From: Asparagopsis taxiformis
Lineage: Eukaryota; Rhodophyta; Florideophyceae; Bonnemaisoniales; Bonnemaisoniaceae
Length of the DNA: 46,341 nt
NCBI GenBank assembly: GCA_030407315.1
Contig: JALQPE010000014.1
Coordinates: 1-46,341, forward strand
Direction: 5' to 3'
In this document: positions 1-9,047 of the stretch, piece after piece
Numbering within the stretch: position 1 is the stretch's first letter
Layout: every line of letters begins with the position of its first letter
Made by a program: the position numbers and the translations under genes
The notes under the pieces: model-generated
The model's input: only the letters and a program-made list of their open reading frames with translations
Databases searched by the model: none
What the model was told of the DNA's origin: nothing

Positions 1-109
1 TTCTACTCCTAGTTAACGGACGAGGACAGCCTTGGTGTAGCAGAGGCAGCAGCAGTACTACTCGGGGAGACCCATATCTGCTTCAGAGCCTCCTGGGGCA
101 GACTTGTCA

Positions 110-334
110 TACTGGACTTGCTCGAGCAATACTCAATTCCGGGGTACGAACTAGTTCGGATTGAGTATTGCTCGAGCAATTTCTGGCGGACCACTTGGCC
201 CGCGAAAATTGAAAATATTTTTCAGAAATTATTTCGCCCAATTTCGGCCATTTTGGCCGCCAGAAATTGCTCGAGCAATACTCAATCCGAACTAATTCGT
301 ACCCGGGATGAGTATTGCTCGAGGAAGTCCGGTA
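110..334. repeat. Double-hairpin foldback element (MITE-like)
   Basis: The element is a large imperfect inverted repeat: the outer 70 or so bases at 110-188 reappear reverse-complemented at 260-334, around an AT-rich centre. Each arm is itself a hairpin. The motif CTCGAGCAATACTCA lies forward at 121, reversed near 162-176, forward at 270 and reversed at 309-323, giving four copies. Arms end in tac-y-ggactt. No coding capacity is seen. A non-autonomous foldback DNA transposon is the likely identity; I could not find a convincing target-site duplication. Confidence 0.75.
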
Positions 335-481
335 AGTATAGCTGTGATTAATGCGTGCCTGACACGTGACATGTCCCTCAATGCCCTAAATGAAATACGG
401 TAAATTTTATTTTTAAAGCACAGGTCCTGTCACCATCTCCGGCATTCAACCCTTTCTCTGTACAGCAAAGCTCTGCTCCGT

Positions 482-540
482 TACATTTCTCCCTCTCTCT
501 ATCTCCATCTCCCTCTCTCTCCACCTCTCCGCCCTTTTAC
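482..540 (+). promoter_or_regulatory. Pyrimidine-rich leader of the dioxygenase pseudogene
   Basis: A nearly uninterrupted C/T tract ends 26 bases before the ATG at 566. Such CT-rich tracts commonly mark transcription starts in compact eukaryotic genomes. The stretch 335-481 holds no gene that I can see. The tract supports the start chosen for the downstream decayed gene. Confidence 0.4.
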
Positions 541-565
541 GTTCTCACTCTTCCAACCACGCACA

Positions 566-3500
566 ATGGCCGATAAGCAACCTGAGCACAACTTCGAAGA
601 ACTGGTCTGGAGCACTTACTCCTTTCGCGGTGAGCGCATGTCCATCGAGGACACCCATGTCGCTGCGCAGACCTCATCTCGCGAGGTTGACGAACGCTCA
701 CGTGGATCGCATGCTCCAGGAAATGCTCGTCGATGGGTACACGGAAAAAGGCCTCGGCCAAATCACTGTGGCCGAGCGCATGCACAACGGCAATAAGCGT
801 TTCGAAATTGCTGATGGGTGCATCGTCGCACTGTTGGTATGCGTATCCTCGCGTCCACGGATGTCTCCGAAAAGACAAAGGCTCTGCAGAAGCAGTTCCG
901 CAACTTGCCCATCCAGATTGTCAGCCGTAACAATGGCTTGGAAATGACTCTCGAAGATCTCCTCTTCATCAGTCAGCGAATGAACTCCAAGTCTCATCGC
1001 GTTTCTTCCCACTCGACCTCGAGACCGCGTTCACAGCGCCATCAGCTTGTACAACGCTGCCAATGGACGCATGGGTACGGCAGAGCTGAAAACGCTGCTA
1101 CGTTCGGGATGTTCCTTCACTCGCGCCACTTTCACATGGCAATGAAGTTATCTCAGGCCATTTCATACGCATCCGTCGCGTTGAAAATGATGCACAGCCC
1201 ATTGACCTATGCAGCGTTCAAGACCTTCAGTGCAACGACGAGGAAGGCGTTGCTTTCAGCGTACTGAAAAACTCCGTGTTCACTCGAGCTACGGATAGAG
1301 CTTCGCTGCTCATCCTTACCTGTCTCAAGCTCCGCAAGGACAATCCCTCCAAACATCTCGCTTTCGGGCAGTACAAGGATCTCAAGGTCAGGACTACCTG
1401 CAGAACATCTGCAATTATTCCGCGGTCATGCGCACTGCTGCGGAACAGCTCAATGTAGATATTGCCACCATTCACGATCTCCCTGATCTTTTCGTTCGCA
1501 ATGGCGAACAGGTTTCCACAAATACCTACGTTTACGAAAAGGTTACAATGTTCGAGAAAGGTCTCGTGCCTAGAACGAAGGATGCTCAACAGCTCCGTGA
1601 CCAACGATTCAAACAGGCCATTATCGACCGTTTGAATCCGCCCACATCTCCCAAGCCTACCCTACCGTCCCAGCAGGATGACATTCCACCACCTTCCCCT
1701 GCCGCTCCTATCGAGGGCCTCGAGCCAGCCCCTCTTCCTGCTACCACTAATACCCCTCCAACGCAAGGTCCAGTCATGATGACGATGCAGCCAGTGATAG
1801 GCTGACAAAACACCATCCCGCGGACGACAACGACAGCGCTCATTCCATTGAGCAGAAACTCCGTCGCGATACAGCTGTTCATGATGGAATATCTCCTGAA
1901 AGGGATGAAAACATTCCAAACTTCGAGAGCGCTTTCAGTGGTTCTGCAGACCATAATCAACATGGCTCCGATGAAGATAGCCCTTCCTCCAGTGAAGATG
2001 CTATCATACCGGACGTGCGAGATACTACTGTCGAAGGTGACCCCAGCAGTCCCTTCCAGTGTGCACTCGGGGAACACTGTCGTCTCCCTTTATCCAAACC
2101 AGCTCACAAGTGCACAACGTGCAACTCTGTTGCTGTTCACAACCTCTGTGATTATCCAAGAGTGCACCACCTCATCCCGGTGGAGTACATCAACAATGGT
2201 GATAGAGACATGCTCATGGTTTGCTCTCGCAAATGTTACGATGGCAAAAATGAGGGAGACCTTCCTTCCTTTGCTCCACCTCCCGGTGTTTCCGTTCAGG
2301 AAGCATGGAAAGGAGATCCTTTCGACCCTTTCAAACCCAGCACTGCCAAGTCTCCTCTCAAGTCCACTCCGAAAAAGAATACCCCAAGGAGCACTACAGC
2401 CGGGAAATCCCCCATCCTCCCCACTCCGAAGGGAAACAAGTCTGCTGCTGCTTCAACGGACCCCCCTTCCACGCCTAGAATCGTGGCGCAGAGTGCCCAT
2501 TCCCCGGTTGCCGAGAAGGTTGTGGAAATGCCATCCACTGCTCCTGTGCGTAAAAGTCCCCGCATGAAGAGGAACGTTACCTCTCTTTACACTCCGGAAC
2601 GCAATGTCAAGCAAAGGATTTCTAGCTCCGCTTCCAAGAAGGTCCCGAAAACAAAAACACTCAAGGGCTCGGAAACCGATTCTGCATTTCCAGCACCGTT
2701 CTCTGGCGTCCCCCACCCTAGGAACGAGGACCACCAGCAAGACGTCCCTCCTGCCGTGCTGGATAAAGTTTCCGCTCAGAAGGCCGCCCGCAACGTTCAC
2801 CTCGCTTCGTCTCTACTACCAAACAACCATAGAAGCGGTTTTCTATCTCACCGTGGAGAAGATTCAGACCATCAAGGACTCTATTGCTATCGCCGCGGCG
2901 AGTGAGCCTCTACAGCAGGAAATCTTCTTTGAACGCGCAAGAGGTTCCATTGAGTCCCTCGGTTATGCTGTTCTTGATGATATCCTCAGTCAGCGCATTG
3001 TCAAGGCTTCCGTCGATGTTCTCTGCAAGTCTTTTGCAGACATGTTCACCAATCAAAGCAAGAACTCTTGGATGCTCATACCCAATATTGGCACCTCGAC
3101 CGTCGACACTTCCACCAGTGCAAACGAGCGTCGCTACATGACTCCCTGTTCGGCCGTCCACCGACGATCTGGAAAATTGCAACGAGCCGCTTTTCTCAGA
3201 TAAGCTCATTGTGGACGTCGCTTTGGCTGTTGTCGGACATCAGCTCCATCTGCGCTCTGCTATATCCAGCCTGCGTAAATATACTGAAGGCTCAGAGTTG
3301 AAGTTTCAAGAGTCCGGACTTCGACTTCTTCTTACAGGCAATGGCACTAAACGTCAGGCCTCCCACTTCGCCTTCAATCCCACTACCCCCGGTAAATTGT
3401 GGAAGAACAATGTTGAGGCAAACCCTGAACCGAGCTATGTCTTCATTTCCACCGGGGCTGTTGGGTCTCCAGTGCTCCTTCGCCCTCGCTCACATGTATA

Positions 3501-3728
3501 CGTCAATTGTGCCACGCGCTATGTCTCCAAAACTTGGCATCTTCTTCCTCCTCGGGTTGTATGGATCCCCCCTTCTCCGTCATGGTCATGCGCGGTGACA
3601 TCGAACATGCTGGTCCCGGTTGGGATGACTACGCTTTCATGAGAACCATGCATCCCAATGATGGTCAGCTCTCTACGTACGGACAGTATGTCCGTACGTA
3701 TATATCGCCAGTCGGTGGGAGGGATTGA
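566..3728 (+). pseudogene. Decayed ParB-like / PHD-like / 2OG-Fe(II) dioxygenase fusion
   Basis: Coding-like sequence runs through all three frames with at least six frame changes (near 680, 815, 980, 1770, 2825, 3140 and 3450), none with obvious GT-AG borders, so this is a broken gene. Part 1 (687-980): a ParB/sulfiredoxin-like segment with an ITV strand, then ADGxHRRTVGM near 805-840. Part 2 (980-1800): no domain recognised, then a Pro- and acid-rich linker. Part 3 (2060-2236): C-x5-C-x10-C-x2-C-x5-H-x2-C-x24-C-x3-C, a C4HC3 PHD-like finger, followed by a basic Ser/Pro/Lys linker. Part 4 (2830-3728): a dioxygenase-like region. It has an N-terminal FFERARGSIESLGYAVLDD stretch, SHFAF at 3361-3375 where H-x-D is expected, and RGDIEHAG with His at 3606 and Arg at 3642. 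A chromatin or DNA-modification role is inference. The ParB-like call is the least secure. Confidence 0.55.
3674..3700. repeat. Perfect 12-bp palindrome at a junction
   Basis: TACGTACGGACA, a 3-base loop, then its exact complement. It lies where dioxygenase-like coding sequence ends and the truncated minus-strand copia gag begins. It could be a recombination scar or a hairpin terminator-like structure; no function can be assigned. Confidence 0.7.
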
Positions 3729-4240
3729 GGTCCGAATAATTGCATATCATCTGGTTGAATGTTGTCCAATCGGGGTGTTTTTCGAGGCCTTCGAGTATAA
3801 ACCTTATCGTGGTTTGCTCATTGGTCATTTCCAGATAATTCGATCGGATCATTAACAAACGGACTTTTCGTGTTGTGCATGATAATCATTAACAGTCATG
3901 CTTGAGGACCATTTGATCTGTTGTGCTTGCGGCGAAGGTTTGAAGGGGAGTGTTCAGGGTGTTTGTCGGTTAATTTGATGCGAATGTGGTCGTACAAGAG
4001 GTGAACAGGCCCCTCGAGGTCTATGTCAGTGAATTGCTCGGTTATTTCCGGTGAGAGTGTCATGAGTACGAGCAATTGTGCTTGAGAGCGTCCTGCTGTA
4101 TGTTTTTCGAGGTCTGCTTGGGATTCTGTCGCCGGTATTGCATGGTGGAGGTAGTATGAGACATTTTGGGCGCGCTCGAAGTGCTTGATACACAATCGCC
4201 TTGGGATGTGGTTGGAAAGGTGCAGGGTTGGAATTTCCAT
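3710..4240 (-). pseudogene. Copia Gag fragment of copia-0
   Basis: Minus-strand translations in two frames align to the Gag of the other copia elements here. Shared stretches include a block ending PSNLRRKHN, matching ANLRRRAHQ in copia-2, and NEQTTIRFILEGL, matching DEQTTVQFLLSGL. A frame change lies between 3896 and 3858. The Gag capsid role is inferred from position and family. No zinc knuckle is reached before the truncation. Confidence 0.6.
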
Positions 4241-4701
4241 TGGAGGGTAACCGGGCGGTGTGGGATGTGAGTGGGGTGTGAGTGACATGTCGGATGACGG
4301 AATGGCACTGTTGGACAGGAAGTTGGATAGTAGGGAACGGAGTTGGGCGGGAGGATGCGTCGCCGTGGGGATGGTGAGCGGGAGGATGCGTCGCCGGGAG
4401 GTAGCGATGGGATTCTTGGTCCCAGTAAGACTCGAAGATGTACCAATGATGGCCGTATGATGAACATATGACATACATGGTGTTCCTCTGATGTACCGAT
4501 AAGGAACAATCGCTCTTCAGCTGATGCCCGCATAGCGATACACCAAAGATGGACCTGAGATGTCTTTACGCTCATCTTTCGGACATCAGCGAAGTATCTC
4601 TTGCGCACAGTAGAGATATCACGTACATCATAGGTTCATCTGAGGTATATCCTGGGTACATATTCATTTTCTTATAGGGGGTGGCGCCTGGGCCAATAAC
4701 C

Positions 4702-4811
4702 TGTGAAGATAATCGTCTAATGTCGTTTATTGTCGTCGCGGTGATCGTCGGCGTGTCAATTAATATCAGTACTGAGCTGTAATGTTAGTGTAATGTACAA
4801 GTTATTCGTCA
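4702..4811 (-). repeat. 5' LTR of copia-0 (outer limit uncertain)
   Basis: On the minus strand the LTR ends in CA directly before the GGTTAT primer-binding site at 4701. The outer end is estimated by lining up an ATTACAG...CTCAGTA block with the 124-bp LTR of the neighbouring element; a TG start near 4811 gives about 110 bp. No second LTR is available to fix the limit. Confidence 0.45.
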
Positions 4812-4877
4812 TTGCCGTAACTGTTTATTCTTCCTTATCATACGTGATCACTGGACTCGGCTATTATCGTCTCGTTC

Positions 4878-5001
4878 TGTCGGAAGATCATACCAATACA
4901 ATAATGTATTACAGTAGGCTCAGTATTTAAGGTAGCGTCAAACTATCTCGCCGCCGATCAAGTAAATGGTATCTGATTACGAGACTAACTCAAGATCGTC
5001 A
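4878..5001 (+). repeat. 5' LTR of copia-1
   Basis: Starts TGTCGGAAGATC and ends GATCGTCA. It matches 19297-19420 over its full 124 bp with about eight substitutions. CAGTATTTAAGG at the centre may serve as a TATA-like element. Confidence 0.9.
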
Positions 5002-5016
5002 GGTTATGGGACCAGG
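5002..5016 (+). other. Primer-binding site of copia-1
   Basis: GGTTATGGGACCAGG directly abuts the LTR. It differs at one base from GGTTATGGGCCCAGG, the complement of the anticodon-arm region of animal initiator tRNA-Met that Drosophila copia uses. This points to priming from an internal tRNA fragment rather than the 3' CCA end. Confidence 0.75.
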
Positions 5017-5144
5017 CCTCCTTGCGCCATCATCCACAACCCGCCCACCTCCTTTACCCATTAATCACGGCGACGCTCACCAGGCTCACAATATGAGCCA
5101 CAGCTATCATAATAGGTTCGCCACCAACTGACCAACGCGCCAAC

Positions 5145-6192
5145 CGACGCGCCGAATTCATCCTGACCCGAGCAAGATTCCTCCGAGCAGAAGAAGAGCT
5201 TCTAAATCTACCCAACGAAATCTACCGGCAAGCTCAACTAGAAGCACAAGACGATCATGTCAAAAACATGACTGACCCAAACATCACAACTCCCTCTACC
5301 ATACCATCCCCCATTCCCCTTCCTCCTTCCCTATCCCCTCGGTTTGATATCCCACCTCTCACATCTGACAACATCACCCAATGGTGCAACATCATCGAAT
5401 GCCATGCTACCCTTTACGATCTAACGGATTATCTCAAGGATCCACCACCAACTACCCCCGCCAACCCTACTGCATACAAGATCCACCAACAGAAAACTGC
5501 TCTTGCACGCCTCCTCATTATCCCTAATATATCCCCGGAAATACTGCGTGGAGTCCGCCCTTCCATCAAAACAAGTCCAACACCGGTAATATATCAGCAC
5601 CTCAAGAAAAATCTATCCGCAATACACCCCAAAAACTCAAGCGCCAACCTCCGGAGACGCACAAATCAAATAACTTACGTTCCTGGCACCCCCCATCGAA
5701 ACATATATACAGAAAAATACAGAGACTAGGGAACTCATGCTACAATCCGAGTACCCTCATATTGAGGATGAAAGCACCACAGTGGAATTCATACTGAACG
5801 GTCTCTACGATACCCCGGATTACGCTTCCCTCTTCAGAGACATAGCGAATTACCACAATTTCCATGACGGTCGTCGCCCAACACTGGAACTAGTGACGAC
5901 CATGCTCATCGAACATGAGCATGCTACCTCCGCATGTCACCAAGACCCAATTCCATTACCACTCCAACCAGTCACTTACCAGACAAGGACACCCTCCCTA
6001 CCACAACATCACAACCCAACAATTATCACCACCCCTCCCCCTCCCCTTATTCTCACATTCCACAGAGGCGACTCGCTCCACCCCCCTCCCCTAACAAATT
6101 CCGACATCATAAGCGGTTTGCGCTCCACAAAATCAGGCATCTACCACCAGGCCATCAAGGCCTATGGTGCACTTTCCATGGCAGCAGCACTG
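5145..6192 (+). pseudogene. Copia Gag, broken (copia-1)
   Basis: Gag-type nucleocapsid precursor. The first clear in-frame ATG is at 5268, but a charged block conserved with copia-2 (NRRAEF... here, DRRAKY... there) extends the same open frame back to about 5145. The frame runs to a stop at 5729. It must shift at a C-run near 5688-5696 to continue as LQSEYPHIEDESTTVEFIL and onward to 6192. The frame ends inside the zinc knuckle: the WCTFH start is present, and the second His and last Cys are lost where the large insert begins. Length up to the knuckle matches copia-2. Confidence 0.8.
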
Positions 6193-6332
6193 CGTCTGTG
6201 TTTTCGGAAGTGGACGCGGACGTCCAGTCTCTCTAGTACGGGTCCTAGTCGGCCCCGAGATTTACTAGAACAAATGAACGTCCGCGTCCGAAAAAAAATT
6301 AAAATTTTTTGGATGCGGACGTCCACTTTCTC

Positions 6333-6497
6333 TAGTACGTTCGGCGGAATACTAGGACCCGACATCCACTTTCTCTAGTACGTTCGGCGGAATACTAGGA
6401 CCCGACATCCACTTTCTCTAGTACGTTCGGCGGAGTACTAGGACCCGACATCCAGTTTCTCTAGTACATTCAGCGGGATCCTAGGACCCGACATTCA
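6333..6497. repeat. 43-bp tandem repeat, about four copies
   Basis: Copies begin at 6333, 6376, 6419 and 6462. Each reads TAGTACGTTCGGCGGAATAC and continues into GACATCCACTTTCTC. The first three are nearly identical; the last is diverged. A related degenerate unit lies at 6229-6330, next to an A/T-rich inverted repeat at 6279-6323 bounded by GTCCGCGTCC and GGATGCGGAC. This is subterminal DNA of the insert. Confidence 0.85.
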
Positions 6498-6620
6498 GTA
6501 TACAATATATCAGCAAAAACCGGGAGGGAAGAAATTACAGCGGATGGTAAATTGAGGGCCCATATCGGACCGTATTTTATTCTCTCATTTACGAAACTGC
6601 TGGTATACAATACGTCTCTC

Positions 6621-6762
6621 TAGAATAGGAAATACATATCTGATCAGAATAGGAAATAAATACCCGGTTAGAATAGGAAATACGTATCCAGCCAGGATAC
6701 GGAATATGTATCCAGCTAGAATATGGAATACGTATCCAGCCAGAATACAAAATACCTCTCAG
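6621..6762. repeat. 24-bp tandem repeat, about six copies
   Basis: Units of AGAATAGGAAATACGTATCC plus four more bases start at 6621, 6646, 6670, 6694, 6718 and 6742, increasingly diverged. The 24-bp period keeps frames open on both strands, producing artificial octapeptide repeats such as PYSSWIHI on the minus strand. I regard it as a minisatellite rather than a gene. Confidence 0.85.
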
Positions 6763-7089
6763 CATACCGTCGATCACCCATCTCCCTCACTATCGCGTTC
6801 TCCCTACCATCCGAACGCCATGCACCACCATCCGCACATACTTCAAGAACCCTCACGACCTAGATTACAAAAAATCTGCTCCTTCCCAATTCCATCCCCG
6901 CTTTCCTCGACACCACCCCAGCCCATTAAATCATCAAGACATGAAACACGAACATGGTCAGCAAAATCTTACACGACTTGAAACCCACTCTTACTTCTAT
7001 CGTATGCCCGAAAATATACACATACCAGAAACACCTCACAGCTTCATTCCCCATCTTCCTAGATCCCTTCTTCACTCTCCCTGAGTCCT

Positions 7090-8540
7090 GCCGTTCCTGC
7101 TTCACCACTCCTGCATCACATACACAACATCAACCCCAACAGTCAGATTCAAAAGCAACGCTTACCACGCCAGATATCTTAGAAAATCCCTTACTTACCT
7201 CTCATCCATCCTACACACAATACAAACCATGATGCAAAAACCTTGCAATGAATAATCAAAGTCAGCAGTCCATATCTTCGCAAAACAAGTCTTGGCGCTC
7301 AATGAAACTTACCTTCTGTCATCACCATTCCAGCATCACCTGCATAAAATCGAAATCAACAACAACAGTCGGACTCAAAACCCACATGTCCCTCTCAGCA
7401 TACTCTCAAAACTTCCGCACTTTCCTTCGCTCGACACAATACGCACCATGACTGGATAAGCTTCCAATGAATAAATATCGCATTAACTGCAATAGTCAGA
7501 TTCGAAACAAACACTTCTCTCGATGCATACCCTCAGAACTCACTTACTCTCGTTTCATTCTACACACAATACAGACCAAAAGTCGAAAATCTCACAACCA
7601 ACAAATGAAGTCAACATTCCGCATCTTCGCACCACCGGACTGCGCGCTAAATGCAACTTACCTTCCGTCATCACCATTCCTGCATCACCTACAAAAAATC
7701 GAAATCAACAACAACAGTCGGACTGAAAACCCATGCTTCCCTCGCTGCATACCCTCAGAACTTACTTACCCTCGTTGTATCCTGCACACAATAGAAACCA
7801 TAAGTCAAAAATTGTACAAAAAAATGTAGTCAGCATTCCATATCTTCGCGCAACTTAACTAGGCGCTCAATTAACTTACCTTCCGTCATCACCATTCCAG
7901 AATCACCTACACAAAATCAACATCAACCACAGCAGTCAGACTCAAAACCCACATTCCACTCACTGCACCCCTCAAATGCTCGCCTACCTCCCTTCCACCC
8001 TTCAGCAAATATGCACCATGACTCACTAAGCTCCCAATAAATAAATATTGCATAAAAGACGACAGTCAAATTTAAAACAAACACTTCCCTCGCTTCATAC
8101 CCTCAGGACGCACTTAACCTCTTCATCTCGTTGCATCATACAAACAATACAACCAATAATTCACAAATCGTGCAACGAAAAAATGTAGTCAGCATTCCAT
8201 TTCATCGCGAAACCCGTCTTTCAGCTCAATGAAACTTACCTTACTTCATCACTATTCCTGCACCACCTATACAACATCAAAATGAACCAGAACAGTCAGA
8301 CTAAAAACCCATGCATCCCTTATTGCACACCCGCGAGACTCACTTACTTACCTGCCTCCCATGGTTCACAACATGCAAACCACGACTCACGAAGCTTCTA
8401 ATGAATCAATATCGCATCAACGACAACAGTACGACTCAAAACACACGCTTCCCTCGCTGCATACTCTCCAAACTGGCATACTCACCGTCGTTCTATCCTC
8501 TACACCAAACAAAGGAAACACGACCAAAGAACCTCAGCCA
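7090..8540. repeat. Degenerate higher-order tandem repeat, about 350-bp period
   Basis: A motif close to CAGTCAGACTCAAAACCC followed by CTTCCCTCGCTGCATACC recurs at about 7140, 7365, 7492, 7713, 7931, 8062, 8295 and 8427. Spacings mostly alternate between about 220 and 130 bp, so the real unit is a two-part repeat of about 350 bp. A TCATCACCATTCCTGCATCACC block marks the longer half-unit. The strand is poor in G. Short reading frames occur but are repeat products. Between 6763 and 7090 I see only similar C/A-rich sequence. Confidence 0.65.
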
Positions 8541-8559
8541 GTGACGGCGGAGAAGTGGA

Positions 8560-9047
8560 ACTCCACAGGTTAACCTGCGGCGTCGACTGGACAGCTTTCA
8601 ACGTCAGCTTAAGTCCTGCTGTGCATACTCCATATCATCGCCGGTATTGAGATTAATAATGGCCCAAGCCATGGTCTCTGAACTCCCGAATGATGAGATC
8701 CGGATCGAGAACATCGGAATGGTATAATCATATATATCACAATCCATTTGCTTCCCTTAAATGATCCCTGTAATATCCACTGTAAAGCACAAACTTATTC
8801 CATGAAGTTCGCAGTTAATATAATTTTATTATTTCAAATGAATTAATTGAAAATCCATCTCCCACGGCGGTCATTCGTCCTTCCAAGCGCACGTTGCCAG
8901 CAAAATGTGTGACCTAGCGGTGATGATTGATCGCTCAGGCACATTCCACCATTGGGCTGCCAGAAGTGAGCACAAAACTGATACCCACAAAACCACGAGA
9001 ACATTACAAACGAGGTCTCGAACGCACATTTGGAATACAATATAAAT
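8560..9047. other. Stretch without a recognisable gene
   Basis: AT-rich sequence between the tandem repeats and the long inverted repeat. No conserved reading frame, repeat or structural RNA was recognised. Confidence 0.5.

Larger units (their letters stand above)
3710..4811 (-). mobile_element. Truncated Ty1/copia element (copia-0)
   Basis: The remnant has, in minus-strand order, a short LTR, a primer-binding site at 4687-4701 reading GGTTATTGGCCCAGG, a leader, and part of gag. Gag similarity to the copia elements at 5268 and 31454 runs through about 4240-3710. It stops abruptly near 3700, so protease, integrase and polymerase are absent. No 3' LTR is present. The element lies tail to tail with the decayed dioxygenase gene and 66 bp from the next copia element. 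Confidence 0.7.

Noticed and set aside
566..3728. Reading the broken frames as exons of an intact spliced gene
   Set aside because: The frame changes lie within continuous coding text with no GT-AG gaps of usable size, so indels explain them better.
6333..6762. CRISPR-like regular repeats
   Set aside because: The 43-bp and 24-bp units are contiguous with no spacers, and the DNA is eukaryotic.
6589..6777. Minus-strand octapeptide-repeat protein
   Set aside because: A 24-bp tandem repeat necessarily gives an 8-residue repeat; no leader or domain supports a gene.
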